Shown here in pieces: positions 20,665 to 29,233 of a stretch of 64,000 bases of DNA. The DNA lies in contig NZ_CP108569.1 of the NCBI RefSeq assembly GCF_036010505.1, forward strand, positions 1,426,001-1,490,000, read 5' to 3'. A program made the translations under genes and the position numbers. Below the pieces are notes generated by a model that worked only from the letters and a program-made list of their open reading frames with translations, had not been told where the DNA came from and did not search any database. This DNA comes from Streptomyces sp. NBC_01197. Its GTDB lineage: Bacteria > Actinomycetota > Actinomycetes > Streptomycetales > Streptomycetaceae. Position 1 is the first letter of the stretch; every line of letters starts with the position of its first letter.

Positions 20665-20680
20665 CCACACAGGACTGACC
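20653..20680. repeat. 14-bp tandem duplication at the sigma factor's end
   Basis: ACACAGGACTGACC occurs twice back to back. The first copy contains the TGA stop codon of the sigma factor, so the duplication did not change the protein. Confidence 0.9.
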
Positions 20681-20799
20681 GGCCCGGCGTGAACCTCCCC
20701 GGACCGCCCGCACACACGGGCCGCCATCCTGCAGATACGCGCCAACTGGTGGCAGACCGGCGCCAACTGTCGGCAACCTCCCGTAGCTGAGTGCAATCC

Positions 20800-21110
20800 C
20801 GCCCCGCACCGGATATTTCAGCGCGGCGGTTCCAGTTCGGGGAAGTCCGGGGCCGCCCGGCGTCTGCGGGCGGTCCTGCCGGATCCGTGGCTGACCCTCG
20901 GGGTCGGCACGCTGGTTCAGGCGATGCCTGCGCCCATACGGGCATCGGACGCCGGGATCGAGTTCGCTCCGGAGAGGTGATCGTCGGGCCGGAGTTCCGG
21001 GCGCCGGAAGCGGCGTGGATCGAGGGAGTCGCCGCGATGGCCCGTACGGGCGCCCGGGTCATCGTCGACGAGGTCTTCCTCGGCCGTTCCTCGCCCCAGG
21101 AGCAGTCGGA
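20800..21110 (+). pseudogene. Remnant of a chloramphenicol-phosphotransferase-like protein
   Basis: From 20825 the frame reads GGSSSGKSGAARRLRAVLPD, an intact Walker A motif in the context typical of chloramphenicol-phosphotransferase-like P-loop kinases. It continues PWLTLGVGTLVQAMP and ASDAGIEFAPER, then stops near 20980. A one-base shift restores GEVIVGPEFRAPEAAWIEGVAAMA and RTGARVIVDEVFLG, also family-typical. There is no proper start, and the C-terminal half is missing after about 21095. The family phosphorylates a hydroxyl of chloramphenicol in one characterised member; most members have unknown substrates. The gene is dead. Confidence 0.75.
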
Positions 21111-21276
21111 GCCGACCGGCCAGGATGTAGACCCATTCGAAGCCGTCGTGAGTCTTCAGCTTCCGTCGTGTTCCGGAGCTGGGCGGGATCAGCGATTCGA
21201 TGGCCGGGGCGCCGGCCTCACCAGCGGCTCGTTCCCTGGCATGGGCATCCGAACCTGGCCTCAAGGGCGTTGACAA
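21100..21276 (-). pseudogene. Remnant of a cupin-domain regulator
   Basis: Leftward reading from 21276 gives PAIESLIPPSSGTRRKLKTHDG followed by FEWVYILAGRLRLLLG, which is the first half of a cupin barrel as found behind XRE helix-turn-helix domains. The frame then runs into antisense of the neighbouring phosphotransferase remnant, so the second half of the cupin and any DNA-binding domain are missing. The two remnants are joined tail to tail, which suggests a deletion that fused two decaying genes. Confidence 0.6.
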
Positions 21277-21317
21277 AGGGATCGGAGCCTGTCGACCATG
21301 GAACTCACATCAAGGCT

Positions 21318-21329
21318 GACAACGTTGTC
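21318..21329. promoter_or_regulatory. Palindromic operator, copy 2 (GH2 promoter)
   Basis: Perfect 12-bp palindrome GACAACGTTGTC, identical to the one at 4098-4109, 21 bases upstream of the GH2 start. A TTGACA hexamer at 21270-21275 begins exactly 48 bases before it, the same offset as in the GH92 promoter. Confidence 0.75.
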
Positions 21330-21350
21330 GGACGACGTATCGGGAGCGAC

Positions 21351-24176
21351 GTGACCCAGTTGAATCGCAGGCGTTTCCTTTCCAGTGGAATCGCCACCGC
21401 CGGTGGTGGTGTTCTCGGCGCGCTCGGGCTGTCCGGTGTCGCCGATGCGGCGCCGGCCGGCACCGCGGGCACCCCAGGCACCGCAGGCACCCACCTCCTC
21501 AGCATCGGCGGCCGCGAGATCACCAGCGGCTGGACCTTCAGGGCGGCAGACGGGACGACACCGTCCGGAGACCAGGTGGCCAGTGCGCGGCGCATCGCCG
21601 GCCTGAAGCCGGCTGTCGTGCCGGGCACACCACTCACGAGCATGATCGCCAACGGCGAGTACCCCGACCCGCTGTACGGCCACATCGTGACCGACACGGT
21701 CCCGGACACCCTCAAGGACACCGACTACTGGTACCGGGTCGCCTTCCCCGTACCGCGGCTGATCCCGGGTCAGCGGTTCTGGCTGCAGTTCGACGGCATC
21801 AACTACCTCGGGACCATCTGGCTCAACGGCACCAAGGTGGGCACCGTGGAAGGTGCGTTCAGACGGGGCGTCTTCGACGTCACGGACATCATCGCGAAGG
21901 CCAACGGCACGGCTCACCTCGCGGTGCTGGTCGGCAAACTGGACTACGCCGACCCCCCGGCGTTGCCGAGCTACGCCAGCGGCGTGACCCGCGGCGGGCG
22001 CAATGGCGGCAAGACCGGGATCACCTTGAAGAACGGGCCGACGTTCTTCTGTACGGCGGGCTGGGACTGGCTGCCCACCATTCCCGACCGGGACCTGGGC
22101 ATCTGGCAGCCCGTCACCTGGTCCACGACGGGCCAGATCCGGCTTACCGACGTGCACGTCGATCCGACGCTCTCCGCTGATCTGAGCACGGCCGACATCG
22201 CGATCGGCCTCACCCTCGACAGCGCCTTCGACTCGCCCCGGTCGGTGGTGGTCAGGGGCACCCTCGACGGCCGCGACTTCACCCGGACGGTCACCGTGCC
22301 GGCCGGCGCGTCCACGGTGACGGTGACGTCGGATGACCTCGCCTGCCTGCGACTGCACCGCCCGAAACTGTGGTGGCCCAACGGATACGGCGACCCCCAC
22401 CGCTACCGGCTCTCCATCGGCGTCGAGTCCGGCGGCCAGGTCCACGATGAGCGGACAGTGGACTTCGGCGTCCGGCGGATCGAGTACACCAAGCCGATCC
22501 AGTCACAGTCCGGCACACCGGTGGACTGCCTGGCGATCACCGTCAACAACCAGCCGATCCTGGTGATGGGCGGCAACTGGGGCCTGGACGAGGCGCTCAA
22601 GCGCATTCCGCGGGAACGGCTCCGTGAGCAGGTGCGGCTGCACAGCGAGGCCAACCTCAACCTGATCCGGAACTGGAACGGCCAGAGCAGCACCGAAGAC
22701 TTCTACGAGGCGTGCGACGAGTTCGGCATCCTCGTCTGGCAGGACTTCTTCTGCTCGACGGAAGGTCCCGCGCCGGCGAACGTCACCCGCGACCTGGACA
22801 ACATCCGGGACTGCATCGTCCGGTTCCGTAACCACCCGTCGATCCTGCTGTGGTGCGGCGGCAACGAGGGCCCGCCGCCGCAGCCGCTCATCGACGGTCT
22901 GGACGCGCTGGTCGCCGAACTGGACCCCAAGCGCGCCTCGCTGACCAGTTCGGCCGGCGACACCGGCAAGAACCCCATAGGCGGGTACAGCTCGGGCGGG
23001 CCGTACCACTGGGTCACCCCCAGCACCCACTTCGACCTCAACGACGGCACGCACTGGCCGCCGTTCCACAACGAGGTCGGGTCGTACTCCATTCCGACGC
23101 TGGAGTTCATCAGGAAGATGATCCCCGAAGCGTCGTGGGAGCACCCGGACGACTCCTGGGCCGACCGGGACGTCAATGGCAACGGCGGCAACGGCGGCGG
23201 CTCCGGTTACCTGCAGATCACCGCGGAGCGCTACGGCGAGCTGCAGAATCTCCCGGACTTCGCCCGCAAGTCGCAACTGATGAACTACGAGTGCATCAAG
23301 GCGATTTACGAGGCGCACGCCGCGAACATGGAGAGCGCCTCACCGGGCAAGCCGTACCCGCGCACCGGCGTCATCATGTGGATGACCAATCCCGCGCAGC
23401 CCAGTTTCGTCTGGCAGATGTACACCCACGACCTGGAGGCGCACTCGTCGTTCTACGCGGTCCAGCACGCCTGCCGGCGGCTCAACGTGATCCTCAACAG
23501 CAAGACGTACGACGTGGTGGTGGCCAATCACACCCGGGCGGCTGTGCGGGGGACCGTCGCCGTCACGCTGTACGACCTGGACGGCAAGGCGTTCGGCAAC
23601 ACCTCCCTGCGCGTCGGCGGGGCAGCGGAGTCCGACCACACCGTGATCGGCAACCTCGCCACGCAGCTGAACGGCGCGCCTTCCGATGTCGCCTTCGTCC
23701 GGCTCTCGTTCAAGGACGGGCACGGCGCCGAACTGGTCCGCAACTTCTACTGGATCGAAAACCCGGCCCGCGCCGCGGGATTCATGAGCCTGAACGATGT
23801 GGCCCCGGCCGCGGTCTCCGTCGTGGCCGACGTGAAGCACGGGAGGGACACCATCGAGCTGACGGCAAAGGTCGAGAACACCGGCGAGGCCGTGGCTCTG
23901 ATGGTGCATCTGCAGGTGTACGACACCCGGACCGGCGAACGCATCCTGCCGGCGACGTTCGACGACAACTACCTGAACCTGGTGGGCGGCGAGTGGAGCA
24001 CTGTCAGGGTCCGCCTGGACACCGGTCAGGTCCGCGACCACAAGGACATCGGGGTGCGGATCGACGGCTGGAAGATCGACCAGCGTGCCTCCCGGCTGCG
24101 GGGGCACGGTGTGGCCGTCACCTTCAACAAGGCGGCACTGTCGACTCAGCCGCCGACGAAGACCTTCGGCGGCTGA
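21351..24176 (+). CDS. Secreted GH2 exo-glycosidase (beta-mannosidase/glucosaminidase type)
   Basis: 941-residue exported glycoside hydrolase of family 2. GTG 21351 follows GGGAG, and the N-terminus is a twin-arginine signal (LNRRRFLSSGIATAGGG, cleavage near DAAPA). A sugar-binding domain lies at about 60-230, an immunoglobulin-like domain at 235-370, the TIM barrel at 375-680, and C-terminal beta domains follow. The acid/base is Glu506 in WCGGNEG and the nucleophile Glu575 in FHNEVGS; their 69-residue spacing resembles exo-beta-glucosaminidase CsxA. Substrate cannot be fixed from motifs: beta-mannoside or beta-glucosaminide ends are both possible. Sharing an operator with the GH92 mannosidase favours glycoprotein-glycan degradation. 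Confidence 0.85.
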   Translation: MTQLNRRRFLSSGIATAGGGVLGALGLSGVADAAPAGTAGTPGTAGTHLLSIGGREITSGWTFRAADGTTPSGDQVASARRIAGLKPAVVPGTPLTSMIANGEYPDPLYGHIVTDTVPDTLKDTDYWYRVAFPVPRLIPGQRFWLQFDGINYLGTIWLNGTKVGTVEGAFRRGVFDVTDIIAKANGTAHLAVLVGKLDYADPPALPSYASGVTRGGRNGGKTGITLKNGPTFFCTAGWDWLPTIPDRDLGIWQPVTWSTTGQIRLTDVHVDPTLSADLSTADIAIGLTLDSAFDSPRSVVVRGTLDGRDFTRTVTVPAGASTVTVTSDDLACLRLHRPKLWWPNGYGDPHRYRLSIGVESGGQVHDERTVDFGVRRIEYTKPIQSQSGTPVDCLAITVNNQPILVMGGNWGLDEALKRIPRERLREQVRLHSEANLNLIRNWNGQSSTEDFYEACDEFGILVWQDFFCSTEGPAPANVTRDLDNIRDCIVRFRNHPSILLWCGGNEGPPPQPLIDGLDALVAELDPKRASLTSSAGDTGKNPIGGYSSGGPYHWVTPSTHFDLNDGTHWPPFHNEVGSYSIPTLEFIRKMIPEASWEHPDDSWADRDVNGNGGNGGGSGYLQITAERYGELQNLPDFARKSQLMNYECIKAIYEAHAANMESASPGKPYPRTGVIMWMTNPAQPSFVWQMYTHDLEAHSSFYAVQHACRRLNVILNSKTYDVVVANHTRAAVRGTVAVTLYDLDGKAFGNTSLRVGGAAESDHTVIGNLATQLNGAPSDVAFVRLSFKDGHGAELVRNFYWIENPARAAGFMSLNDVAPAAVSVVADVKHGRDTIELTAKVENTGEAVALMVHLQVYDTRTGERILPATFDDNYLNLVGGEWSTVRVRLDTGQVRDHKDIGVRIDGWKIDQRASRLRGHGVAVTFNKAALSTQPPTKTFGG

Positions 24177-24192
24177 GCGGCCAACGGAACGC

Positions 24193-24225
24193 GCGGGTAT
24201 GGCCGGGCCGGCCAGCCATACCCGC
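24193..24225. terminator. Terminator after the GH2 gene
   Basis: Arms GCGGGTATGGC (24193-24203) and GCCATACCCGC (24215-24225), perfect over 11 bp, with an 11-nt loop that could itself pair. Confidence 0.8.
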
Positions 24226-24250
24226 CATCCGGGCTTTCGCCCCCTCCCGC

Positions 24251-24523
24251 TCAGGCCGGGGGCGCATCACGTCGGCGGCGGCTCAGAAGTCCCGTGCCCG
24301 CGACCACGCATCCGATGGCGAGGATCTTGCCGGCCCGGTAGTAGAGGGTCCAGTCGTCACCGGCCGTCTTCCCGGTCAGCAGCAACCACAGCAGCAGTGC
24401 GATGCCGGCCGCGACGAGAAGTACACCTCCCGTCCGGCCGAGGCCTGCCCACCAGGGTTCGTCGCTGACCGGCGGGTTCTCGGCCTCCTGCGGTCCGCCG
24501 CCGTCTCCCTCACCATTCCGCAC
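24251..24523 (-). CDS. Small two-segment membrane protein, unknown function
   Basis: 90 residues from a GTG at 24523 with a GGAGAA-like site upstream. An acidic N-terminus is followed by two hydrophobic segments, TGGVLLVAAGIALLLWLLLTG near 32-52 and AGKILAIGCVVAGTGLLS near 65-82, and the chain ends in RRRRD, which should face the cytoplasm. I do not recognise a family. The bias for G/C at third positions and the orderly topology support a real gene. Confidence 0.6.
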   Translation of the reverse strand: MRNGEGDGGGPQEAENPPVSDEPWWAGLGRTGGVLLVAAGIALLLWLLLTGKTAGDDWTLYYRAGKILAIGCVVAGTGLLSRRRRDAPPA

Positions 24524-24622
24524 CTGTTCTCTTCTCCTTCGACAGTGGCAGCGTGTTGATCGACTACAGGGCAGGACGAAGCCCGTTCCGGAAAGGTTCC
24601 GGCCTGATCCCGTCGGGAGGCC

Positions 24623-25691
24623 CTAACGACCAGCCCTGTCGTGGACCCGGACGATGCCGCTGTAAGTGGAGATGTAGGCGGAACCGTCGGGGCCGAGGGT
24701 GATCGGGGACCAGTTGTTGTTGTAGGCGTCGCCGGCCCCGGTCAGGGTCCGGAAGCGCGTCGTGCCGGTGCGCCAGTCGATGGCGGCGAGGTACCAGGCG
24801 TCGGCTCCCTTGCTGCTGTACGGCTTGGAGTAGGCGTACAGCAGGCCGTTGGAGCGGGAGAGCTTGGTGACGACTGTGGGCGACTGTTCCTTGCTGGTCC
24901 AGCCGACGTGGCAGCTGTCGCCCCCCTTGTCGACCTCGATCTTGGTGATCCCGCCGGGGGTGCTCATGCCGCCCTGGGTGCTCTTGGTGGACGTGTAGCC
25001 GTAGTCGTTCTCCACCGTGAAGCCGTTACCCCAGGCGGTCAGCGAGTTCTCGGTGGCGGAGGCGCCGGGCCGGAAGACGGGAACGGAGCAGACCAGGCGG
25101 TCGCCGTTGACGTGGCTGCGGCGCCGGTAGACCAGGACGTGCATCCGGGGGTCCGCGTTGTCGGTGCTGCCTATGTAGCTGTTGCCCAGCAGTGCGGGGG
25201 TGGCGCCTGTGCCCTGGTTGATCTGGCCGGGCTTGGTGCGGGTCCCGCGGTCGTACGTCTCGCGCCAGTCGGTCCGCGGCGTCCCTTCCGGCGCCGCGTG
25301 CATCTTGTACAGGGCGTGGTCGGTGGCGATGAAGACGCCGTCGGGGCCGGTGGAGAAGGAGTTCTGGATCGTCGGTGACCTTGCTGGAACTGGTCGCCCG
25401 GGGGTGGCGCCCTAACGGACCGCCCTGCGGCTGGGTGTTGCTCGCGTAACTGTCGCCGTGCATGGCGCTCCGCCCGTCCTGGGCCATGAAGGGGTTGTGG
25501 ACCTCGCTGCCCGGCACCGGGTGAGGGCTCGCCGAACGGCCGGTGGAACGGGGAGCACCGCTCATTCCGGGGCCGGTCGGCAGTGGGCCGGCCTGTGCCG
25601 CTACGGCGCCGGCCAGCACCAGCGCGACGGCCCCGGCGTGCGCTGCGGCCTGCGTCGCGACGCGACGCAGCTTCGAGGTGCGGAATTGCAT
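24623..25691 (-). pseudogene. Secreted beta-propeller-like protein, internally deleted and frameshifted
   Basis: It starts at ATG 25691 with AAGGAT ahead and a good signal peptide (AGAVALVLAGAVAAQAG). The mature start SEVHNPFMAQDGRSAMHGDSY is typical of a secreted PQQ-like beta-propeller family in Streptomyces. After TQPQGGPLG the chain jumps, in another frame, to TIQNSFSTGPDGVFIATDHAL and continues normally to 24623 (KPGQINQGTGATPALLGNSY, NNNWSPITLGPDGSAYIS). As I recall them, full-length relatives have roughly 150-200 residues between these blocks, so an internal deletion plus a one-base shift is likely. It is divergent from a TetR gene that probably controlled it. Confidence 0.7.
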
Positions 25692-25717
25692 GAGGGATCC
25701 TTCCCAGGCGCTCTGAA

Positions 25718-25735
25718 ATAAGGCGAGTGCCTTAT
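25718..25735. promoter_or_regulatory. TetR operator 1
   Basis: Perfect dyad ATAAGGC-gagt-GCCTTAT between the divergent beta-propeller remnant and the TetR gene. A second copy with the same core, AAGGC-n4-GCCTT, has its centre 34 bases away. Confidence 0.75.
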
Positions 25736-25752
25736 TAACGTACACGAACCTT

Positions 25753-25768
25753 TAAGGCGTGTGCCTTA
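25753..25768. promoter_or_regulatory. TetR operator 2
   Basis: Dyad TAAGGC-gtgt-GCCTTA ending 11 bases before the preferred TetR start. Together with operator 1 it should let the regulator repress both divergent genes. Confidence 0.75.
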
Positions 25769-25779
25769 CAATGGGGTTC

Positions 25780-26502
25780 ATGACCAGAGGGAGCACGACA
25801 CGCGAGGCCATGGCCGAGGTGGCTCTGCGCATGTTCGCCGAGCGGGGGATCGACGCCGTCTCGCTCCGGGAGATCACCGCGGCGTCGGGTCAGCGCAACA
25901 AGTCAGCGGCCCAGTACCACTTCGGCAGCAAGGAACAGCTCGTCCGGGAGATCTTCGAACGCCATACGGGGCAGGTGAACATCCACCGGCAGCAGCTACT
26001 TACCGCCCTGTACGAGAACGGCCGGCAGCCCTCGCTGGAGGGACTGGCCGACGCACTCATCCACCCGCTGGCCGATACGCTCATCGAGCACGAGCACAGC
26101 CATTACGCGCGCTTCCTCGCCCAAGTGGCCACTCCCCCATGGACGATGGCCCTCGTACCGGCCGATCCGGCGGCGACGGAGAGCGTACGGACCGTCTTCA
26201 GCGAAATCGTCCGGCTCCTGGACGACCTGCCTGAAGCCGTCCTGCGCACCCGGCTCGCCCTGGCCATGATGCTCACCGTCCGCGCCCTGGCCGCGTGCGA
26301 GCACGCCATGGAAGGCAGCGGGCCCGACAACGAGCGGCGAGTCGCACTGCTCACCGCCAACCTCATCGACAGCACCATCGGAATCCTTCGGGCGCCCGTC
26401 TCCGATGCCACCCGAAGACTCCTCCCGCCGAACCCGGAGCGGGTCACCGCCGACGACAACTGGCCCTGGCACTTTCTCGTCGGCGCCGAAGCGGGGTTCT
26501 GA
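25780..26502 (+). CDS. TetR-family transcriptional regulator
   Basis: 240-residue TetR repressor. The DNA-binding domain is at about 5-55 (TTREAMAEVALRMFAERGID, AVSLREITAASGQ, NKSAAQYHFGSKEQL). The rest is the helical ligand-binding domain with a typical AALTAN-like C-terminal part. I chose ATG 25780; the GTG at 25759 and ATG at 25771 lie inside or at the edge of operator 2. TACAAT at 25767-25772 could be a -10, giving a leaderless message from 25780. It probably represses itself and the divergent secreted protein, now a pseudogene. Ligand unknown. Confidence 0.88.
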   Translation: MTRGSTTREAMAEVALRMFAERGIDAVSLREITAASGQRNKSAAQYHFGSKEQLVREIFERHTGQVNIHRQQLLTALYENGRQPSLEGLADALIHPLADTLIEHEHSHYARFLAQVATPPWTMALVPADPAATESVRTVFSEIVRLLDDLPEAVLRTRLALAMMLTVRALAACEHAMEGSGPDNERRVALLTANLIDSTIGILRAPVSDATRRLLPPNPERVTADDNWPWHFLVGAEAGF

Positions 26503-26520
26503 CCACAGAGCGGGGCTGCG

Positions 26521-26700
26521 GTACGGACGGTCCATGAAGAGGGCGACCACCACGTGGTGGTCGGCCGGGTCGAGGGCCTGGTGACGGGTGGGGCTTCGGG
26601 CCCGCTGCTCTTCCACCGTGACCGCTACACCACGGCGCGAGTTCCGTCCGGGCCCTGGCTCCCGGCGAGCACCTGGGCGGGGCCGGACGCCTGGTTGTGA
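26521..26700 (+). pseudogene. C-terminal fragment of a flavin-reductase-family protein
   Basis: The frame ending at the TGA 26698-26700 reads VHEEGDHHVVVGRVEGL, then SGPLLFHRDRYTT. GDHhvvvGrV followed by PLLFHRxRY is the C-terminal signature of the flavin reductase/FMN-binding split-barrel family. No N-terminal part is present: the TetR gene ends directly upstream. About 55 residues survive out of the usual 160-180. Confidence 0.6.
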
Positions 26701-26719
26701 CCGGCCCCGTACCAGAACA

Positions 26720-26758
26720 ATTCGTCGCCGACCCCCAGGAGCAGGGCCGGCGACGAAT
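26720..26758. terminator. Hairpin downstream of the SH3 gene
   Basis: Arms ATTCGTCGCCG and CGGCGACGAAT are perfect over 11 bp with a 17-nt loop. It lies about 85 bases past the stop of the leftward SH3 gene and probably terminates it. Confidence 0.6.
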
Positions 26759-26840
26759 GCGACCGGAGCGGATCAAGTCCCTTGCGCGATATGGCTCGAC
26801 AGCAGGAATGTCACCGCGTAAGGGGTCTGTCTGCCGGGGC

Positions 26841-27218
26841 TCAGCAGAAGTGCGGAATGGCACCGACGTTGGCGATGTACCGCGCCGACACGAAGTTGCC
26901 CTTGGGCGTCTTGTACCACAGGTTGTTTCCCGCGACATTCTGGCCGTGCACCTTGCACACGATCGGGACGATCGAGTTGAACGAGTACGAGCCGACGACC
27001 CGGAAGCGCTGGCTGGGCCCGCTCCGTACCAGCACACCCGTCCTGGAGATCACACGCCCCTTGTACAGGGACATGGCCGCCGGGGCAGTCATCTGGTCCT
27101 TGTTGGCCGTGCCGTTGCTGAAATCGCCGGCCAGAGCGGGACCGGCGGCCAGGCCGACGGCCATCGCACCGGCAGTCAGTGCCATGACGAGCTTGCTGGT
27201 CTTGGGCTTGGGGAACAC
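26841..27218 (-). CDS. Small secreted SH3-domain protein
   Basis: 125 residues from GTG 27218, chosen because GGAGG stands at the right distance and the N-terminus FPKPKTSKLVMALTAGAMA is a signal peptide cleaved near ALAGDF. The mature part of about 95 residues looks like a bacterial SH3 domain: KGRVISRTGVLVRSGPSQRF, then VPIVCKVHGQNVAGNNLWYKT and GNFVSARYIAN. A Cys in PIVCKV and the C-terminal Cys may form a disulfide. Such proteins usually bind cell wall or act as small extracellular factors; the exact role is unknown. Confidence 0.8.
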   Translation of the reverse strand: MFPKPKTSKLVMALTAGAMAVGLAAGPALAGDFSNGTANKDQMTAPAAMSLYKGRVISRTGVLVRSGPSQRFRVVGSYSFNSIVPIVCKVHGQNVAGNNLWYKTPKGNFVSARYIANVGAIPHFC

Positions 27219-27538
27219 GCATTGCCTCCACGAGGTCACAGACCGATGGGTAGATGCTGTGAGACGACGTCCCCGTATATGCGCCGGCACGGACGGCTCA
27301 CTGCTCGCACAATCCGCGTCGAACGGCCCACAGAAGGAACTGATCGCCTCAGCAAGAGGAAGTTACTGCGGCCGCCACAGCAACCGCCCTCACAGGCAAT
27401 TCGACACACAGTCCGATCTCCTGAATGGGCGTACGAGATTGATCCGTTCGGGGGAATTCAACTGTGCGGCCGGATCTCACGGCGGATAAGCCGCCTCAAC
27501 GAATCCGTACGGTCAAGAGGCTCGCCCGTCTCTGCCTG
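27219..27538. other. Intergenic region upstream of the SH3 gene
   Basis: 320 bases with no convincing gene. It should contain the leftward promoter of the SH3 gene and the end of the fetB-like transcript. I see no clear hairpin or operator. Confidence 0.4.
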
Positions 27539-28309
27539 TTACGGGCGGAACAGACGCCGTCGAGCGATCAGTTCGACCGTCACGGCAACAGCAAGGGCCT
27601 GCACAGCCATGAGGGCGATCAGGACGAACAGTTGCGCAGCGCCGGCCATCAGCGGACTCGCACCCCCCAGGAGCATGCCCACGAACGCCCCGGGAAGGGT
27701 GACCAGCCCGACAGTACGCGTCTGATCCAGCCCCGGAAGCAGGGCGTCGGATGCCGCGGGCCGTGCGATCTCCAACCGCGCGTCCCGGTCGAGGAAGCCC
27801 AGAGCCATCGCGGCCTCGACCTCTCCCCGGCGCTGTTCCAGCTGGTCCAGGGCGCGGCGTCCCGCGAGCACCGTCGCTGTGAGGGCGCCGCCGATGAGAA
27901 TGCCGGTGATCGGGATGAGTACGAGGCCCTTGAGGGGAACCAGCCCCGTCAGCAGCAGCGCAGCCACCGTGGGAACGACGCCGGCGGCAAGGGGTGCGGC
28001 GGTGAGCCACCAGGTGTGGTTGCTGGTCAGCCGTCGGCCTGCCGTGCGCACGGCGACGGTGAACATCACGACAAGGAACGCTCCCAGCCCCGCCGCCCTG
28101 GTCACTGCCCAGGTGATGATCAGGGACACCGCGGCGAGCTGGACGGCCGCACGCACCCCTGCGACCAGGATTTCCCGCGGCCGACGGGCCGAGGAATCAG
28201 GGGACAGGCTGAAGAAGCAGGCGACTCCCGCCGCTACCACCAGAAGCACCACCAGCAGTACGCCGAGGGTGAGGTTGACCGGCAGAAGAGATCTTGCGCT
28301 CAGGGTCAC
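27539..28309 (-). CDS. FetB/UPF0014-family membrane permease
   Basis: 256-residue membrane protein of the FetB (YbbM, UPF0014) family, the permease half of an ABC exporter linked to iron homeostasis and oxidative stress in E. coli. About six to seven membrane segments. The cytoplasmic block RRGEVEAAMALGFLDRDARLEIARPA is the family's coupling region, followed by TVGLVTLPGAFVGMLLGGASPL. The start is a GTG at 28309 with only a weak ribosome site. The ATPase partner FetA, normally adjacent, is absent from the window, so this permease is an orphan here. Confidence 0.8.
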   Translation of the reverse strand: MTLSARSLLPVNLTLGVLLVVLLVVAAGVACFFSLSPDSSARRPREILVAGVRAAVQLAAVSLIITWAVTRAAGLGAFLVVMFTVAVRTAGRRLTSNHTWWLTAAPLAAGVVPTVAALLLTGLVPLKGLVLIPITGILIGGALTATVLAGRRALDQLEQRRGEVEAAMALGFLDRDARLEIARPAASDALLPGLDQTRTVGLVTLPGAFVGMLLGGASPLMAGAAQLFVLIALMAVQALAVAVTVELIARRRLFRP

Positions 28310-28499
28310 ATGGCCACCGTAAGGGACACCATCGGCGCGCCACGGATGATCGCACCATCCTCAGTGCCTCATGGGCCGACTGAAGGCTGCCGCGCCCCGC
28401 AACAGCCCTGCGGGGAAGGGCGGTTGTCGATCACCTTCCCGCCCGCGAAGCGACCAGGCACTTCCGCTCCACGGGCGGCGCCCCCGGCGACCGGCTCGC

Positions 28500-29033
28500 T
28501 CAGTGACTCAGGATGTTCGCCGCCACGATCAAGAGCCCGAGCAGCATGTCCACGCCGCCGGTCCGGGACGCCCTGCCCCAGCCGCGGCCCGCCACGCGTG
28601 CGGCCCATAGCCCCCAGCCGAAGAGCGCCACCGTGTTGATCCCCAGGGAGACCGCGATCGCGCCTTCCTCTCCCCACCAGCCCTCGTGCGCGCCGAGCAG
28701 GGCGGCCACCGTGGGCAGTACCGCGGCGGCCAGCGGCCACTCGGTGAGCACCGACCGTACGGTGCTGCTGGTGACCGGCACTCCGTCCGCCGTCCGGTGG
28801 GCGATGGCATGGGCGTAGCCGTGCGCCGCCGCCGACGCGAGTGACGTGAGCAGCACCCAGAGCGCGTCGTACCCGGGGTCCGGGCTGCCGTTGTCGTTGC
28901 CCAGCGCGGCGGCCAGCGCGCTGGCGAGAATCGTTCCGTAGATGCCGCCGAACAGCAGCCGCTGCAGTGGTTCGGCGCGCCGGGCCGGGGGGACTGGAAC
29001 ACTCAGGCTGGCGGGCAAGGCGCATCCTCCCAT
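28500..29033 (-). CDS. Integral membrane protein, unknown function
   Basis: 177 residues with about four membrane segments (LFGGIYGTILASALAAALG, ALWVLLTSLASAAAHGYAHAI, LAAAVLPTVAALLGAHEGWW, IAVSLGINTVALFGWGLW) and a fifth at the C-terminus. The conserved-looking HGYAHAIAHR may matter for function. The start is uncertain: ATG 29033 is given, but GGGAGG inside its first codons is well placed for a TTG at 29018. I do not recognise the family. It is divergent from the PP2C phosphatase gene. Confidence 0.65.
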   Translation of the reverse strand: MGGCALPASLSVPVPPARRAEPLQRLLFGGIYGTILASALAAALGNDNGSPDPGYDALWVLLTSLASAAAHGYAHAIAHRTADGVPVTSSTVRSVLTEWPLAAAVLPTVAALLGAHEGWWGEEGAIAVSLGINTVALFGWGLWAARVAGRGWGRASRTGGVDMLLGLLIVAANILSH

Positions 29034-29233
29034 GGCGAACGAGCCACTCCGTACAGATCAGTACAGAATGAGCGGTCACTCTGCATAGAGGGATACAACC
29101 GCATACCGCCGCGATTCCCCCGTATCTGGGTGCGGAAGCCCCTGCGGTCCGGCGGCCGGCTCGCCCCGGAGCGCGGCGGCGCGGCGGCCCGGCCACGGGG
29201 AGCGGGTGCGGCCTCCGTGCGGTATCCAGAGAT

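Larger units (their letters stand above)
26503..26840. other. Region between the TetR and SH3 genes: pseudogene tail and hairpin
   Basis: 338 bases with no intact gene. It holds the C-terminal fragment of a flavin reductase (to 26700) and a hairpin at 26720-26758. Nothing else is recognised. Confidence 0.6.

Noticed and set aside
26545..26562. 18-bp perfect palindrome GACCACCACGTGGTGGTC
   Set aside because: It encodes DHHVVV in the flavin reductase fragment, a conserved stretch of that family, so the symmetry is most simply due to codon use.
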